DNA of 26,512 nucleotides from a virus, in the IMG/VR virus record IMGVR_UViG_3300023179_008318, positions 1 to 26,512 of that record; one strand, 5' to 3'. A model generated the notes under the pieces. The model was given only the letters and a program-made list of their open reading frames with translations. It searched no databases and was not told where the DNA came from. Positions 5,249-12,023 of the stretch are shown here, in pieces (within the stretch, counting starts at the first letter, position 1; every line of letters begins with the position of its first letter). The position numbers and the translations under genes are program-made.

Positions 5249-6868
5249 ATGCACGAAGAAAATCGCGTACCTGATGCAACTAAAGTAGTATTCGCTTCAG
5301 AAGCAAGAAAATCTCTCTTCAAGGGAATTGAGACAGTCGCAGAAGCAGTCTGCTGCACACTTGGTCCTCGAGGAAAGACGGTGCTCATCCAGCAGGATGC
5401 TAACTCTGCACCCATCGTGACGAAAGACGGGGTCACTGTTTCTAAGTCTGTGAAACTAAGGAGCCCCATAGAGAGAATGGGAGCTCATCTGATCAGAGAA
5501 GCAGCTTCACAGACAAACGATGTCGCCGGCGACGGTACCACCACATCGACCGTCTTGACATACGCAATGGTGAAGTCAGGTCTCAAGTATCTCGAGTCTG
5601 GTCACCCCGCGAAAGAACTGTGTGACGGTATCGATAGAGCATCAGAGGTAGTCCTTGAGATGTTACGTGACTCTGCAAAACAGCTGACTAACACAGAAGA
5701 GATCACGCAGATTGCTACCATCTCTGCCAACGGAGATCGTAGCATTGGAGAGCTTCTCGCGGAGGCGATGACCAAGGTCGGGAGAGATGGAATCATTACT
5801 GTTGAAGATGCCAAGGGTACGACTACGTCTCTCGACATTGTCGAAGGCATGCAGCTCGATAGAGGTTATCTGTCACCATACTTCGTCACGAATTCTGAGA
5901 AGATGAACGTAGTCTATCACGATGCACGTGTGCTGCTAGTAGACGGCAAGATCAGCGTCATGAAGGACATGATACCGATTCTTGAGAAGATTTCACAGAC
6001 AAAGACTCCGCTTCTGCTAATTGCAGACGAGATAGAAGGAGAAGCGCTGCAGGGACTGGTGGTGAATAGAATTAACGGGGCTCTGCCCGTAGTAGCCATC
6101 AAATCACCAGGCTATGGAGCACACAAAGAAGACCTGCTTCGTGACATTGCAGTCTTGGCAGGAGGAAAGATCGCATCTGCTTCTACCGGAGTCAAGATGA
6201 GTCAGATGACAATGTCTGACCTTGGCACCCTCAAGAAGGTCATCGTCGATGCAAAGTCTTCTACACTCGTAGGATCGGGATCGACGGCCGCTGCTGTTGA
6301 CAAACACGTTGAAGAGCTGAAGAGTCAGATGCAGGACCTGACTCTCACTACAGACGAGGTAGTGAAGCTTCGAACAAGGATTGCAAAGCTCTCTTCTGGT
6401 GTTGCAGTCATCAAAGTCGGAGGTTCAACTGAGGTCGAGATGATTGAAAGAAAGTACAGGATCGAAGACGCTTTACATGCCACACGTGCAGCAGTCGATG
6501 AGGGCATAGTACCAGGCGGTGGAATGGCACTATTCGATATCTGGCACAATCTGCAACAAAGGAACCCGGGCCTCGTCGATGAGCTCGGGCAAGGTGCGAA
6601 AGTTGTGTTAGAGGCATGTCTAGCTCCTATCTCAAGAATCTCCGAGAATTCAGGTCATAGTAAAGATGTCGTAATTAACGAACTTAATCGTTACAGGGCT
6701 TCAGGGCTCACGATGGGCTGGAATGCTGCGACGGATGTCTACGAAGACCTCATTGCTGCAGGTGTAATTGATCCCGTCAAGGTCACAAGGACAGCATTGA
6801 GGAATGCTGCCTCGGTCGCGATGACGTTCTTGTCTCTCGACGCTGTAATCGTATCGGACACTGATTAA
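5249..6868 (+). CDS. groL: GroEL-type (Hsp60) chaperonin
   Basis: A full-length 539-residue group I chaperonin. Equatorial ATP-site motifs are intact: LGPRGKTV (residues 38-45), KDGVTV with Asp60 (E. coli Asp52), and AGDGTTT with Asp95 (Asp87). RIEDALHATRAAVDEG contains Asp407 (Asp398), followed by the PGGG loop at 422-425. The apical domain spans roughly residues 200-380. The C-terminus ends DAVIVSDTD without the Gly-Gly-Met tail of bacterial GroEL. It probably folds phage proteins in the infected cell, as phage-borne GroELs do. No groES-like gene is visible anywhere in the window. GTAATAT lies seven bases before the ATG and no strong Shine-Dalgarno is seen. Confidence 0.95.
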   Translation: MHEENRVPDATKVVFASEARKSLFKGIETVAEAVCCTLGPRGKTVLIQQDANSAPIVTKDGVTVSKSVKLRSPIERMGAHLIREAASQTNDVAGDGTTTSTVLTYAMVKSGLKYLESGHPAKELCDGIDRASEVVLEMLRDSAKQLTNTEEITQIATISANGDRSIGELLAEAMTKVGRDGIITVEDAKGTTTSLDIVEGMQLDRGYLSPYFVTNSEKMNVVYHDARVLLVDGKISVMKDMIPILEKISQTKTPLLLIADEIEGEALQGLVVNRINGALPVVAIKSPGYGAHKEDLLRDIAVLAGGKIASASTGVKMSQMTMSDLGTLKKVIVDAKSSTLVGSGSTAAAVDKHVEELKSQMQDLTLTTDEVVKLRTRIAKLSSGVAVIKVGGSTEVEMIERKYRIEDALHATRAAVDEGIVPGGGMALFDIWHNLQQRNPGLVDELGQGAKVVLEACLAPISRISENSGHSKDVVINELNRYRASGLTMGWNAATDVYEDLIAAGVIDPVKVTRTALRNAASVAMTFLSLDAVIVSDTD

Positions 6869-6877
6869 TAATAAAAC

Positions 6878-7120
6878 ATGATTAATATCGGAGATCTCGT
6901 TGAGTGTAGGGTAGACAGACGCGTCGGCGTGGTCATAAAGCGTCGGCCGGGTGTTGAGGGACTCAGCGCATCGACCCACGTCAACCACATAATTGGTCAA
7001 TACCAATATGTCTATTATGTCCTGTTCTCAGACGATCAGAAGTGTGAAGGACCATTCTACGCAGACGATCTGTACGTCAAGCAGATGCGTCAAGAGTCAC
7101 AAACATCGAGCATGTCCTGA
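6878..7120 (+). CDS. Small SH3-like family protein (INIGDLVEC start)
   Basis: ATG 6878, nine bases after the groEL stop region, gives MINIGDLVECRVDRRVGVVIKRR, the family N-terminus in which IGDLV replaces PGDLV. A variable middle and the strand VYYVLFSDDQKCEGPFYADDLYV follow, with the family's late VL..D motif but no GW. 80 residues. The leader is AT-rich with no clear ribosome site. It converges with the minus-strand gene at 7090, overlapping by 31 bases at their 3' ends. Confidence 0.6.
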   Translation: MINIGDLVECRVDRRVGVVIKRRPGVEGLSASTHVNHIIGQYQYVYYVLFSDDQKCEGPFYADDLYVKQMRQESQTSSMS

Positions 7121-7326
7121 TTCACAGTTGCTAGTCGTCCCTGGTTAGAAAATATGACAAGCAAATGAGACTCGTCAGTCCTAGAGATCACGACTCCTAC
7201 GTCGCCGGGCTTTATGATGCACCACACTACGTGCCCATTGTGGTCGGTAGCGGTGGTCGGAGCAGTATATTCAGTCCACCAGGTAAACTTTACCATAGAT
7301 CCTACAGGAAACGTCTCAGATTGCAT
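7090..7326 (-). CDS. Small SH3-like family protein
   Basis: The 78-residue product contains FPVGSMVKFTWW near the N-terminus (family xxGDLV position) and, later, IIKPGDVGVVISRTDESHLLVIFSNQGRLATV, the typical strand-turn-strand. Either ATG 7326 or the internal ATG 7296, which has TAGGAT upstream, could be the start; I keep the longer form because it retains the whole first strand. Convergent with 6878. No enzymatic residues. Confidence 0.5.
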   Translation of the reverse strand: MQSETFPVGSMVKFTWWTEYTAPTTATDHNGHVVWCIIKPGDVGVVISRTDESHLLVIFSNQGRLATVNQDMLDVCDS

Positions 7327-7364
7327 GCATTAAATATGTTCTTTACAATTAACGCGGAAAAAGC

Positions 7365-7778
7365 GTGAAGAATAACATCCGACTGGGAGGCTCATGTATT
7401 GAACTGTCCGACTACATGAATAGCCTGACGCAAGAAGACATTGATAGCCTGCCGAGAGATTCTACGACTAAGATAGTGGCTGCGGGCGTCAACAAACAGG
7501 GAGAAGTCATACTGGTCACTCAAACTGCTGACGTGTACACATTCAGACCTAATGTCTACCATATACCCCCCGGCGATTTTGCTCCTTGCGCCTCAGGAAA
7601 GCAGGTATTTATGCCAAATGAAGCTGGTCGATGGCCTGGAGAGTCACAGGGCTTCTATGTTGACTCTCAGTGGCTCATAGACCGAAGTAACCCGTCATTA
7701 TCACGAGCACGCTTGTATGTAGGAGATACTTATCTCGGTGAGATTGACACTGGGACAGCTGAGGCGACTGATACGTGA
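7365..7778 (+). CDS. 137-residue hypothetical protein
   Basis: GTG 7365, preceded by GGAAAAAGC, starts MKNNIRLGG. An acidic helix (ELSDYMNSLTQEDIDSL), the strands TKIVAAGVNKQGEVILVTQ, and a segment HIPPGDFAPCASGKQVFMP that recalls the PGD motif of the small SH3-like proteins follow. The C-terminal region is Ser/Asp-rich. It is a possible two-part relative of that family but not recognised. Its last 41 bases overlap the next gene in another frame. Confidence 0.5.
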   Translation: MKNNIRLGGSCIELSDYMNSLTQEDIDSLPRDSTTKIVAAGVNKQGEVILVTQTADVYTFRPNVYHIPPGDFAPCASGKQVFMPNEAGRWPGESQGFYVDSQWLIDRSNPSLSRARLYVGDTYLGEIDTGTAEATDT

Positions 7779-8007
7779 GCAGGTATACTCTAATTGGATG
7801 CGTACCGCAGGATTCGGCATTGGTGCAGGAATCGGCGGACCAGCAGAGAACGGAGCTGACCAACCTCCGCCAGGTCTAGGAGACCCTGAAGAACAAGAGA
7901 CTCAAGAAAGAGAATATGGGAAAGAACAAGAAAAATCACAATTCGCAGTCCGTGTCGATGATAGAGCAAGAGAGAGAAGACAAGATAGAGCTTCAAGGCA
8001 TCATTGA
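7738..8007 (+). CDS. Tagged small protein with [L/I]RE N-terminus (probable virion internal peptide)
   Basis: A GTG start with AGGAG at 7722-7726 gives MRLTLGQLRRLIREQVYSN, the shared N-terminal tag ending I-R-E. The remaining ~70 residues are low-complexity: Gly-rich (GFGIGAGIGGP), then Pro/Asp/Glu/Gln-rich, probably disordered. The last ~30 codons lie over the start of the infA-like gene in another frame. Small tagged, disordered proteins fit T4-like internal head peptides or scaffold substrates; this is inference. The start overlaps the upstream gene by 41 bases. Confidence 0.5.
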   Translation: MRLTLGQLRRLIREQVYSNWMRTAGFGIGAGIGGPAENGADQPPPGLGDPEEQETQEREYGKEQEKSQFAVRVDDRARERRQDRASRHH

Positions 8008-8182
8008 AGAAGCTCTACCTGGAACGTGGTTCAAGGTCCGAGTCGAAGGGGGCGCGCAAGTCCTCGCGACGTTGTCTGGTAAGATGCGCCAGAACCACAT
8101 CATGCTTCTTCCAGGTGATAGAGTTAGAATTGAAGTAAGTCCGTATGACTTGACGCGGGGTCGCGTCTCTTGGAGGTACTGA
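7916..8182 (+). CDS. infA: Translation initiation factor IF-1 homologue
   Basis: Residues ~20-88 read as a complete IF-1 S1/OB-fold: EDKIELQGIIEEALPGTWFKV, then LSGKMRQNHIMLLPGDRV and SPYDLTRGRVSWRY, the signature blocks of bacterial InfA. IF-1 binds the 30S A-site and helps IF-2 and IF-3 select the start codon. ATG 7916 gives 88 residues with a basic extension; ATG 7958 would give 74 residues, close to the usual 72, but lacks a ribosome site. The gene overlaps the 7738 gene upstream and the 8182 gene downstream (TGATG). A phage-encoded copy could bias initiation toward phage mRNAs. Confidence 0.88.
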   Translation: MGKNKKNHNSQSVSMIEQEREDKIELQGIIEEALPGTWFKVRVEGGAQVLATLSGKMRQNHIMLLPGDRVRIEVSPYDLTRGRVSWRY

Positions 8183-8388
8183 TGCAAGAATGGTGTCTAC
8201 AGCATCCTTGGATGACGTTCTTTCTTACCCTCTTTGGTCTCGAGGCTGTCAGTTCAGTGTTGCAGAAGTTTGCAGTCGCACTGAAAAAGCCTGACAAGAC
8301 GATAATCAACGTCGATGGTCACAGCATAGAAGTCGATAACTTCGAGAATCTGGCTAGGGCGATATCTAAGTCAGAGAAGTTTAACTGA
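8182..8388 (+). CDS. 68-residue protein with N-terminal membrane segment
   Basis: ATG 8182 overlaps the infA stop as TGATG and has GGAGGT five bases upstream, the clearest ribosome site in this region. Residues ~8-28 (HPWMTFFLTLFGLEAVSSVL) form a likely membrane helix. A basic turn (ALKKPDKTI) and a short soluble tail (INVDGHSIEVDNFENLARAISKSEKF) follow. Role unknown. It converges on the kinase-like gene with directly adjacent stop codons. Confidence 0.6.
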   Translation: MQEWCLQHPWMTFFLTLFGLEAVSSVLQKFAVALKKPDKTIINVDGHSIEVDNFENLARAISKSEKFN

Positions 8389-9210
8389 TCATCCTCCCGA
8401 CAGTATGTGTCGGGCGTGTTCTTCTACTTCTTTGTAGCGTTGAGAAAGTGTGCTCTTTATTTCGTCACAGTCTGACTGCCACTGCGAAAGAAGTCTCTCC
8501 ATGTGCCTATTCTCAAGATCTTCAGCAATCTCGTTGCGAACTGTGTCGATCTCTGACTCGATCCTAGGCCAAGGAACAGACAAGAACTCTTCTGCAGCTG
8601 TCTCGAGGTCTGCATGCTGGAAGTAGACTGCTGCTCCCCTACCAGACGACAGCATAGTACGAAGTTCTCCGACTTTTGAGTTAAAGGTCTTGCCCTTTCG
8701 ACCGCCTTGTGCTCTGAAGGTGAGAGACCCACCTGGATCGAGATGGTATGCTATTTCGTCATCGACGAACACGTTTCCGCTACCCGTCCCTATGACGTCC
8801 CAATTGGCTAGGAAGATGTCCACGTAGACCCCCTGAGACATCATCTTCCCAATTGTCTGCGGCTTCATCCCGACCTTAAGTGCCTGCTTGCCTGGCAGCG
8901 GAGACGTTGCTATGCCGACCTTCTTGTTTGGGGCATCATAGACCAGCTCCACAGACGGAATCTTTATTCCAGCATAAAGACCGTAGATTCGGTAGGCCAA
9001 ATATTCTATCAATATCTGAAGTGATGGATCGAAGCCTTCCTCGAACAAGTCGTCGTCCGAGTACTTGAGGAAGTATTTGTCTCTGCCAATCCTACACGTC
9101 TTCATCACATGTGTCGAACCTGCCGTGTAGCACACGTCCGCTAGCTGCGATGAATCGATTTCAGACAGCAACACTTCTCTTATCAGCTGTCTCAGCGCTT
9201 TTATGCTCAT
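8389..9210 (-). CDS. HipA/actin-fragmin-kinase-like protein with capsid-targeting-like N-terminus
   Basis: The 273-residue product starts MSIKALRQLIREVLLSE, the shared tag with I-R-E-V. Kinase-like landmarks follow in order: DKYFLKY with Lys49 (nucleotide-binding strand), IEYLAYRIY with Glu69 (helix C-like), DIFLANWDVIGTGSGNVFV with Asp137 and Asn146 (catalytic loop), and HLDPGGSL with Asp158 (metal site). The late FRAQGGRKG block fits the atypical-kinase families around HipA and actin-fragmin kinase. The C-terminal ~70 residues are helical and charged. A virion-delivered protein or lipid kinase is inferred; activity and target are unknown. ATG 9210 faces the 9228 gene across only 17 bases. 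Confidence 0.6.
   Translation of the reverse strand: MSIKALRQLIREVLLSEIDSSQLADVCYTAGSTHVMKTCRIGRDKYFLKYSDDDLFEEGFDPSLQILIEYLAYRIYGLYAGIKIPSVELVYDAPNKKVGIATSPLPGKQALKVGMKPQTIGKMMSQGVYVDIFLANWDVIGTGSGNVFVDDEIAYHLDPGGSLTFRAQGGRKGKTFNSKVGELRTMLSSGRGAAVYFQHADLETAAEEFLSVPWPRIESEIDTVRNEIAEDLENRHMERLLSQWQSDCDEIKSTLSQRYKEVEEHARHILSGG
8396..8425 (+). terminator. Likely intrinsic terminator at a convergent gene end
   Basis: A seven-base stem cccgaca/tgtcggg with loop gtatg (8396-8414) is followed by a T-rich run (cgtgttcttcta). It lies just after the + strand stop and inside the last codons of the minus-strand kinase gene, so it would end the infA operon. Confidence 0.5.
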
Positions 9211-9227
9211 GGTGAATAAGTATTACC

Positions 9228-9545
9228 ATGAAAATAAAGCTGGGCATGCTGAGAATGATAATACGCGAGGTGCTCGCCGAGGCGGGGGGCGGAACTACAC
9301 TACCACCACGACCCATGGTCAATAATCCGATGTCTCCCAGCATGGCCGACAGAGAGCAGCTGACCAAGATGTCTGTGAGCAGCTTGGATGACCCTGACAT
9401 GGTCGCGCCTCATCTACAAGAGCCACAGTATGAAGAAGAAGACTGCTGGGGTCCTGTACCACCAACCACAGAGAATCCTTACATGTTGCCTGACTACTAC
9501 AGCAAGGACTTCGGCGTATTGCCGACGGGAAACATCAAGCGCTGA
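9228..9545 (+). CDS. Tagged protein with [L/I]RE N-terminus
   Basis: The 105-residue product begins MKIKLGMLRMIIREVLAEAG, with two possible prohead-protease sites (I-R-E-V and L-A-E-A). The rest is Pro/Met/Asp-rich and probably extended, with a C-terminal aromatic/Pro segment (ENPYMLPDYYSKDFGVLPT) that looks like a docking peptide. No enzyme motif is visible, so it may be a structural or internal head protein. Divergent from the kinase gene; overlaps the minus gene at 9535 by 11 bases at the 3' end. Confidence 0.6.
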   Translation: MKIKLGMLRMIIREVLAEAGGGTTLPPRPMVNNPMSPSMADREQLTKMSVSSLDDPDMVAPHLQEPQYEEEDCWGPVPPTTENPYMLPDYYSKDFGVLPTGNIKR

Positions 9546-9795
9546 TCCTGTCTGCCCATCGGGCTACGACATGGAGTGTGTCAGTCTCTATCCAGCCGAT
9601 TCCACATGACGCTACCACGAGAGAAAAGCGACCCTCAACGCCCAAGACAGTGACTAGGTCGTCGGGATCGAGCACTACTCTCGGATTTGCGTACAGGTGT
9701 CTGTTATAGCGATCGCGGAGCTCGAGGTACAAGCCGCGGCGATCCAGTGAGGGATCTACGACTGCGAGGTCTCCGATCTCCGCGATTCTCTTCAT
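9535..9795 (-). CDS. Small SH3-like family protein
   Basis: 86 residues: EIGDLAVVDPSL near the start, DPDDLVTVLGVEGRFSLVVASCGIGWIETDTLHVV near the end, matching the GDL...VL...G.GWI.t..L pattern of the family. ATG 9795 abuts the hairpin CCCTATTTATAGGG with essentially no spacer, so translation may depend on that structure. Downstream in orientation of the 9823-10460 pair. Confidence 0.6.
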   Translation of the reverse strand: MKRIAEIGDLAVVDPSLDRRGLYLELRDRYNRHLYANPRVVLDPDDLVTVLGVEGRFSLVVASCGIGWIETDTLHVVARWADRISA

Positions 9796-9809
9796 CCCTA
9801 TAAATAGGG
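9796..9809. promoter_or_regulatory. Perfect palindrome abutting a start codon
   Basis: CCCTATAAATAGGG has six-base arms and two central bases and touches the ATG of the 9535-9795 gene. On the + strand it contains TATAAATA, the T4 late-promoter sequence, but no + strand gene follows for 700 bases. As RNA on the minus strand it would fold a short hairpin that hides the start codon region. Confidence 0.4.
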
Positions 9810-9822
9810 GATTTCGGTTCGA

Positions 9823-10116
9823 TTAGTTGGGTTTGAGCTGTGCCGGCACGGACTCACTGCAGACACTGCACGTACAGATCCTGTGTCCAAAATAGACAGA
9901 GTCAGTTCCCATCTTGTAGACGGGACCGTGGTACTCTTCGCCGTTGAGGTAGCGTCGCCCGGTCCATGCAGACCACAGCGACTCTGTCACTCGAACGATG
10001 TAGTCGCTTCCGATCGAGATCTCGTGCCATCCCTTCATGACGGTGTCATCACCCTTGTAAGAGATGACGTTGCGACGGATAATTTCGAAGATAGCGTTGT
10101 TCAATTCCGTTGTCAT
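9823..10116 (-). CDS. 97-residue hypothetical protein with C-terminal Cys pair
   Basis: ATG 10116 overlaps the stop of the upstream gene as ATGA. The product has a helical N-terminus (ELNNAIFEIIRRNVIS), strands around EISIGSDYIVRVTESLW and the tail RICTCSVCSESVPA, in which CTCSVC could bind metal. A ribosome site GGAG lies 12 bases upstream. Not recognised; probably works with its coupled partner. Confidence 0.6.
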   Translation of the reverse strand: MTTELNNAIFEIIRRNVISYKGDDTVMKGWHEISIGSDYIVRVTESLWSAWTGRRYLNGEEYHGPVYKMGTDSVYFGHRICTCSVCSESVPAQLKPN

Positions 10117-10460
10117 GTCTCGTGTGTCTCCTTCGTTCCGCTGCTGTCGTAGATGTGGATCGTGAACTTCTTATCCGTGAACCACGGATTCTTTGTGGGA
10201 CTGTCGAGAAACTCTCTCAACGTCTTGTTGCCGATGCACACTACGTCGGTCGCTTCCGCCTCGATCGATCGGACCCACCTGTCAGTACAACAGGAGCAGT
10301 CCCGCCCCGACTTAATTCCGTCGAAGTAGAGCCCGATAGATTGAGCGATCTCGTTAGCTGCCTCTGCAGATGAAGCTTCGACGACGACGCAGTGAGCAAC
10401 GCTGTCGTTCACCTCGTATTTGCCACCGGACGGCATCTGGTTGAACTGGTAGTAAGCCAC
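10113..10460 (-). CDS. 115-residue conserved phage-type protein with CSCC motif
   Basis: GTG 10460 has AAGGTGA four bases upstream. The product reads YYQFNQMPSGGKYEVND, then VVVEASSAEAANEIAQSIGLYFDG, then GRDCSCCTDRW. This arrangement resembles a small family of unknown function that I recall from several large phages; no database name is claimed. The CSCC pair plus nearby His/Asp may bind a metal. Coupled to the 9823 gene by ATGA. Confidence 0.65.
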   Translation of the reverse strand: MAYYQFNQMPSGGKYEVNDSVAHCVVVEASSAEAANEIAQSIGLYFDGIKSGRDCSCCTDRWVRSIEAEATDVVCIGNKTLREFLDSPTKNPWFTDKKFTIHIYDSSGTKETHET

Positions 10461-10516
10461 AATTCACCTTATAGCATAAGAGTGTGACTTTTCACTGCTT
10501 CTGCATAATTAGATGC

Positions 10517-11068
10517 ATGAAGATTAGACTATCGCAGTTGCGTAGAATCATCCGTGAGGTCGTAGAGGCCACTGTAGCAGACGACGCCGAGGTCGATGTC
10601 ACAGTTGACGAAGCTGAAGACCTCAACAAGGACGGCAAGAACGACTTCGAGGACGTGATGATCGCACGCCACAAGGCTAGTGGAATGCCGCACGACAAAG
10701 CAGTCGAGAAGGGTGAGAAAGCTGCGAAATCGGCGAAGAAGAAGAACGAGTCGGTCATTCGGAAGTTTCAGCGAATTGCCGAGAGTCATGCAAGAATCAC
10801 ACAGGAAGAGATCGATGCCTGGAAGAGCGGTGACTGGGGTTTCGTCTCTGAGCACGACGGTGGATTTAGAAATCCACGTAGGTCGCTCGACGTCGTCCCC
10901 GCCGATCCTGCAAAGCTGGTGAACTATATCATCCGCAACTTCGAAGGGATGCTCCCTGAGCTGGGATGCTCCGACGTAAGTGACCCCGAGTTCAAGGAGT
11001 ACGTGTCAGATGCACTCGCCGGTGCCGTAGGCACTGTTGCCTTAAATCGGGCACTAGCGATGCTCTGA
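10517..11068 (+). CDS. Tagged protein with EF-hand-like loop
   Basis: ATG 10517 gives MKIRLSQLRRIIREVVEATV, the shared tag; the same frame is open 11 codons upstream but without the motif or a ribosome site. The 183-residue product has an acidic linker, then an EF-hand/dockerin-like loop DLNKDGKNDFED (Asp, Asn, Asp, Lys, Asp, Asp at the ligand positions). A Lys-rich helix (KAVEKGEKAAKSAKKKNES) and a C-terminal helical domain (AKLVNYIIRNFEGMLPELG) follow. Calcium binding and packaging in the head are inferences. Its 3' end faces the 11071 gene. Confidence 0.65.
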   Translation: MKIRLSQLRRIIREVVEATVADDAEVDVTVDEAEDLNKDGKNDFEDVMIARHKASGMPHDKAVEKGEKAAKSAKKKNESVIRKFQRIAESHARITQEEIDAWKSGDWGFVSEHDGGFRNPRRSLDVVPADPAKLVNYIIRNFEGMLPELGCSDVSDPEFKEYVSDALAGAVGTVALNRALAML

Positions 11069-11070
11069 CG

Positions 11071-11556
11071 TCACTCACCTTTGAAGCGAGCTACTTCTTG
11101 GTTTAAGAAGGTTTGGAACTCTGCGAATCCTCGGCCGAGGGCGAGGACGTCGACCTTCTTAATCCTGTCTACACGATTGTAAGGTACGTTCTTTGCTTTC
11201 GAGTCCGGTCCAGGAAAGATCTGACAGACAGGCTCGAGTCGTACGTGACCAATTAACTGGATCTCTGATAGTGGTGCCTTCTGACCAGGTCGAAACCAGC
11301 CATTTCTTGGCTTTCTCGAGCCGTATAACCAACCAGGCGTCTCCCTATAAAGGGCATCATACGATGGAGGAACATCCTTGACGATTCGGTACAATGTCAT
11401 ACCGTTTGTCCAGGAATAACCTTCAAAGGTGACGACGTCACCAATCCGTAGATTCCATTTGGATAGGCTGAACTGACTTAGTTTGCAAGGTTTACCGCCG
11501 ATAATGATCGTTGGATCGATCTGCAGCAACGTTGAACCTAGAGTTCCTCTTACCAT
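11071..11556 (-). CDS. 161-residue hypothetical protein
   Basis: ATG 11556 lies 14 bases after the tRNA-Gly end, so it may be read from the same transcript. The sequence is beta-rich with LRIGDVVTFEGYSW (a GDVV strand like the SH3-like family), a Pro/Arg/Trp middle (GWLYGSRKPRNGWFRPGQ), and a C-terminal helix (FAEFQTFLNQEVARFKG). No Shine-Dalgarno is evident. Possibly an enlarged relative of the small SH3-like proteins; function unknown. Confidence 0.6.
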   Translation of the reverse strand: MVRGTLGSTLLQIDPTIIIGGKPCKLSQFSLSKWNLRIGDVVTFEGYSWTNGMTLYRIVKDVPPSYDALYRETPGWLYGSRKPRNGWFRPGQKAPLSEIQLIGHVRLEPVCQIFPGPDSKAKNVPYNRVDRIKKVDVLALGRGFAEFQTFLNQEVARFKGE

Positions 11557-11569
11557 TTTATGTATTCAG

Positions 11570-11640
11570 AGCGGCATGTCAGAATCGAACTGACACAGTC
11601 TGCGTGGAAGGCAGAAATTCTACCATTGAACTAATGCCGC
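11570..11640 (-). tRNA. tRNA-Gly (anticodon UCC)
   Basis: The minus strand folds as a full cloverleaf: acceptor GCGGCAT/ATGCCGC, D-arm GTTC/GAAT, anticodon stem TCTGC/GCAGA with loop CTTCCAC, T-arm GTCAG/CTGAC with TTCGATT. The anticodon TCC reads GGA. CCA is not encoded. A sigma70-like promoter lies just upstream (11652-11679). Confidence 0.92.
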
Positions 11641-11651
11641 AATGTTTCTAT

Positions 11652-11679
11652 TGTATAGCTTTCTACCTCTTTGTATCAA
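11652..11679 (-). promoter_or_regulatory. Candidate sigma70-like promoter for tRNA-Gly
   Basis: On the minus strand TTGATA (11679-11674) and TATACA (11657-11652) are 16 bases apart, ending 11 bases before the tRNA 5' end. TACAAT overlaps as an alternative -10 at 18 bases. Confidence 0.45.
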
Positions 11680-11987
11680 CTATCAATAAGTTTAATGAGC
11701 TTGTCATACGGTACCATGCCGACTGTCTTGCTCACTTCTTCACCGTTCTTATAGACAGCAACGACAGGAATGCTTCGAATCCCCATCTTCTGGGCCATTT
11801 CTCCACATTCATCGACGTCGACCTTGAAGACCCCGACGTCTGTTCTCTCCACTGAGAGCTTGTCGAGGATGGGACCCATCATCTTGCACGGTCCGCACCA
11901 CGATGCTCCAAACTCCACGACCACTGTGGGCGAGCTGTTGATTGAATCTTTGAAGTTTGACTCGTTGATGTCTGTTACATTTGACAT
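11676..11987 (-). CDS. trxA: Thioredoxin
   Basis: A 103-residue standalone thioredoxin fold. The active site ASWCGPCKMM is intact, the structural cis-Pro lies in RSIPVVAVY, and the central strand FKVDVDE precedes it. Size matches cellular thioredoxins (~105-110). It would reduce disulfides, and could supply electrons to ribonucleotide reductase or act as a polymerase factor as host thioredoxin does for T7, but no partner gene is present here. Start ATG 11987, with GGTAAGA upstream. Confidence 0.95.
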   Translation of the reverse strand: MSNVTDINESNFKDSINSSPTVVVEFGASWCGPCKMMGPILDKLSVERTDVGVFKVDVDECGEMAQKMGIRSIPVVAVYKNGEEVSKTVGMVPYDKLIKLIDS

Positions 11988-12023
11988 GGATCTTACCGGT
12001 TATCTGTTTCTACACAATTAGTG

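Noticed and set aside
9799-9806. TATAAATA, the exact T4 late-promoter sequence on the + strand
   Set aside because: No + strand gene follows until 10517, and the bases are part of a perfect palindrome at a minus-strand start codon, so I list it as a palindrome rather than a promoter.
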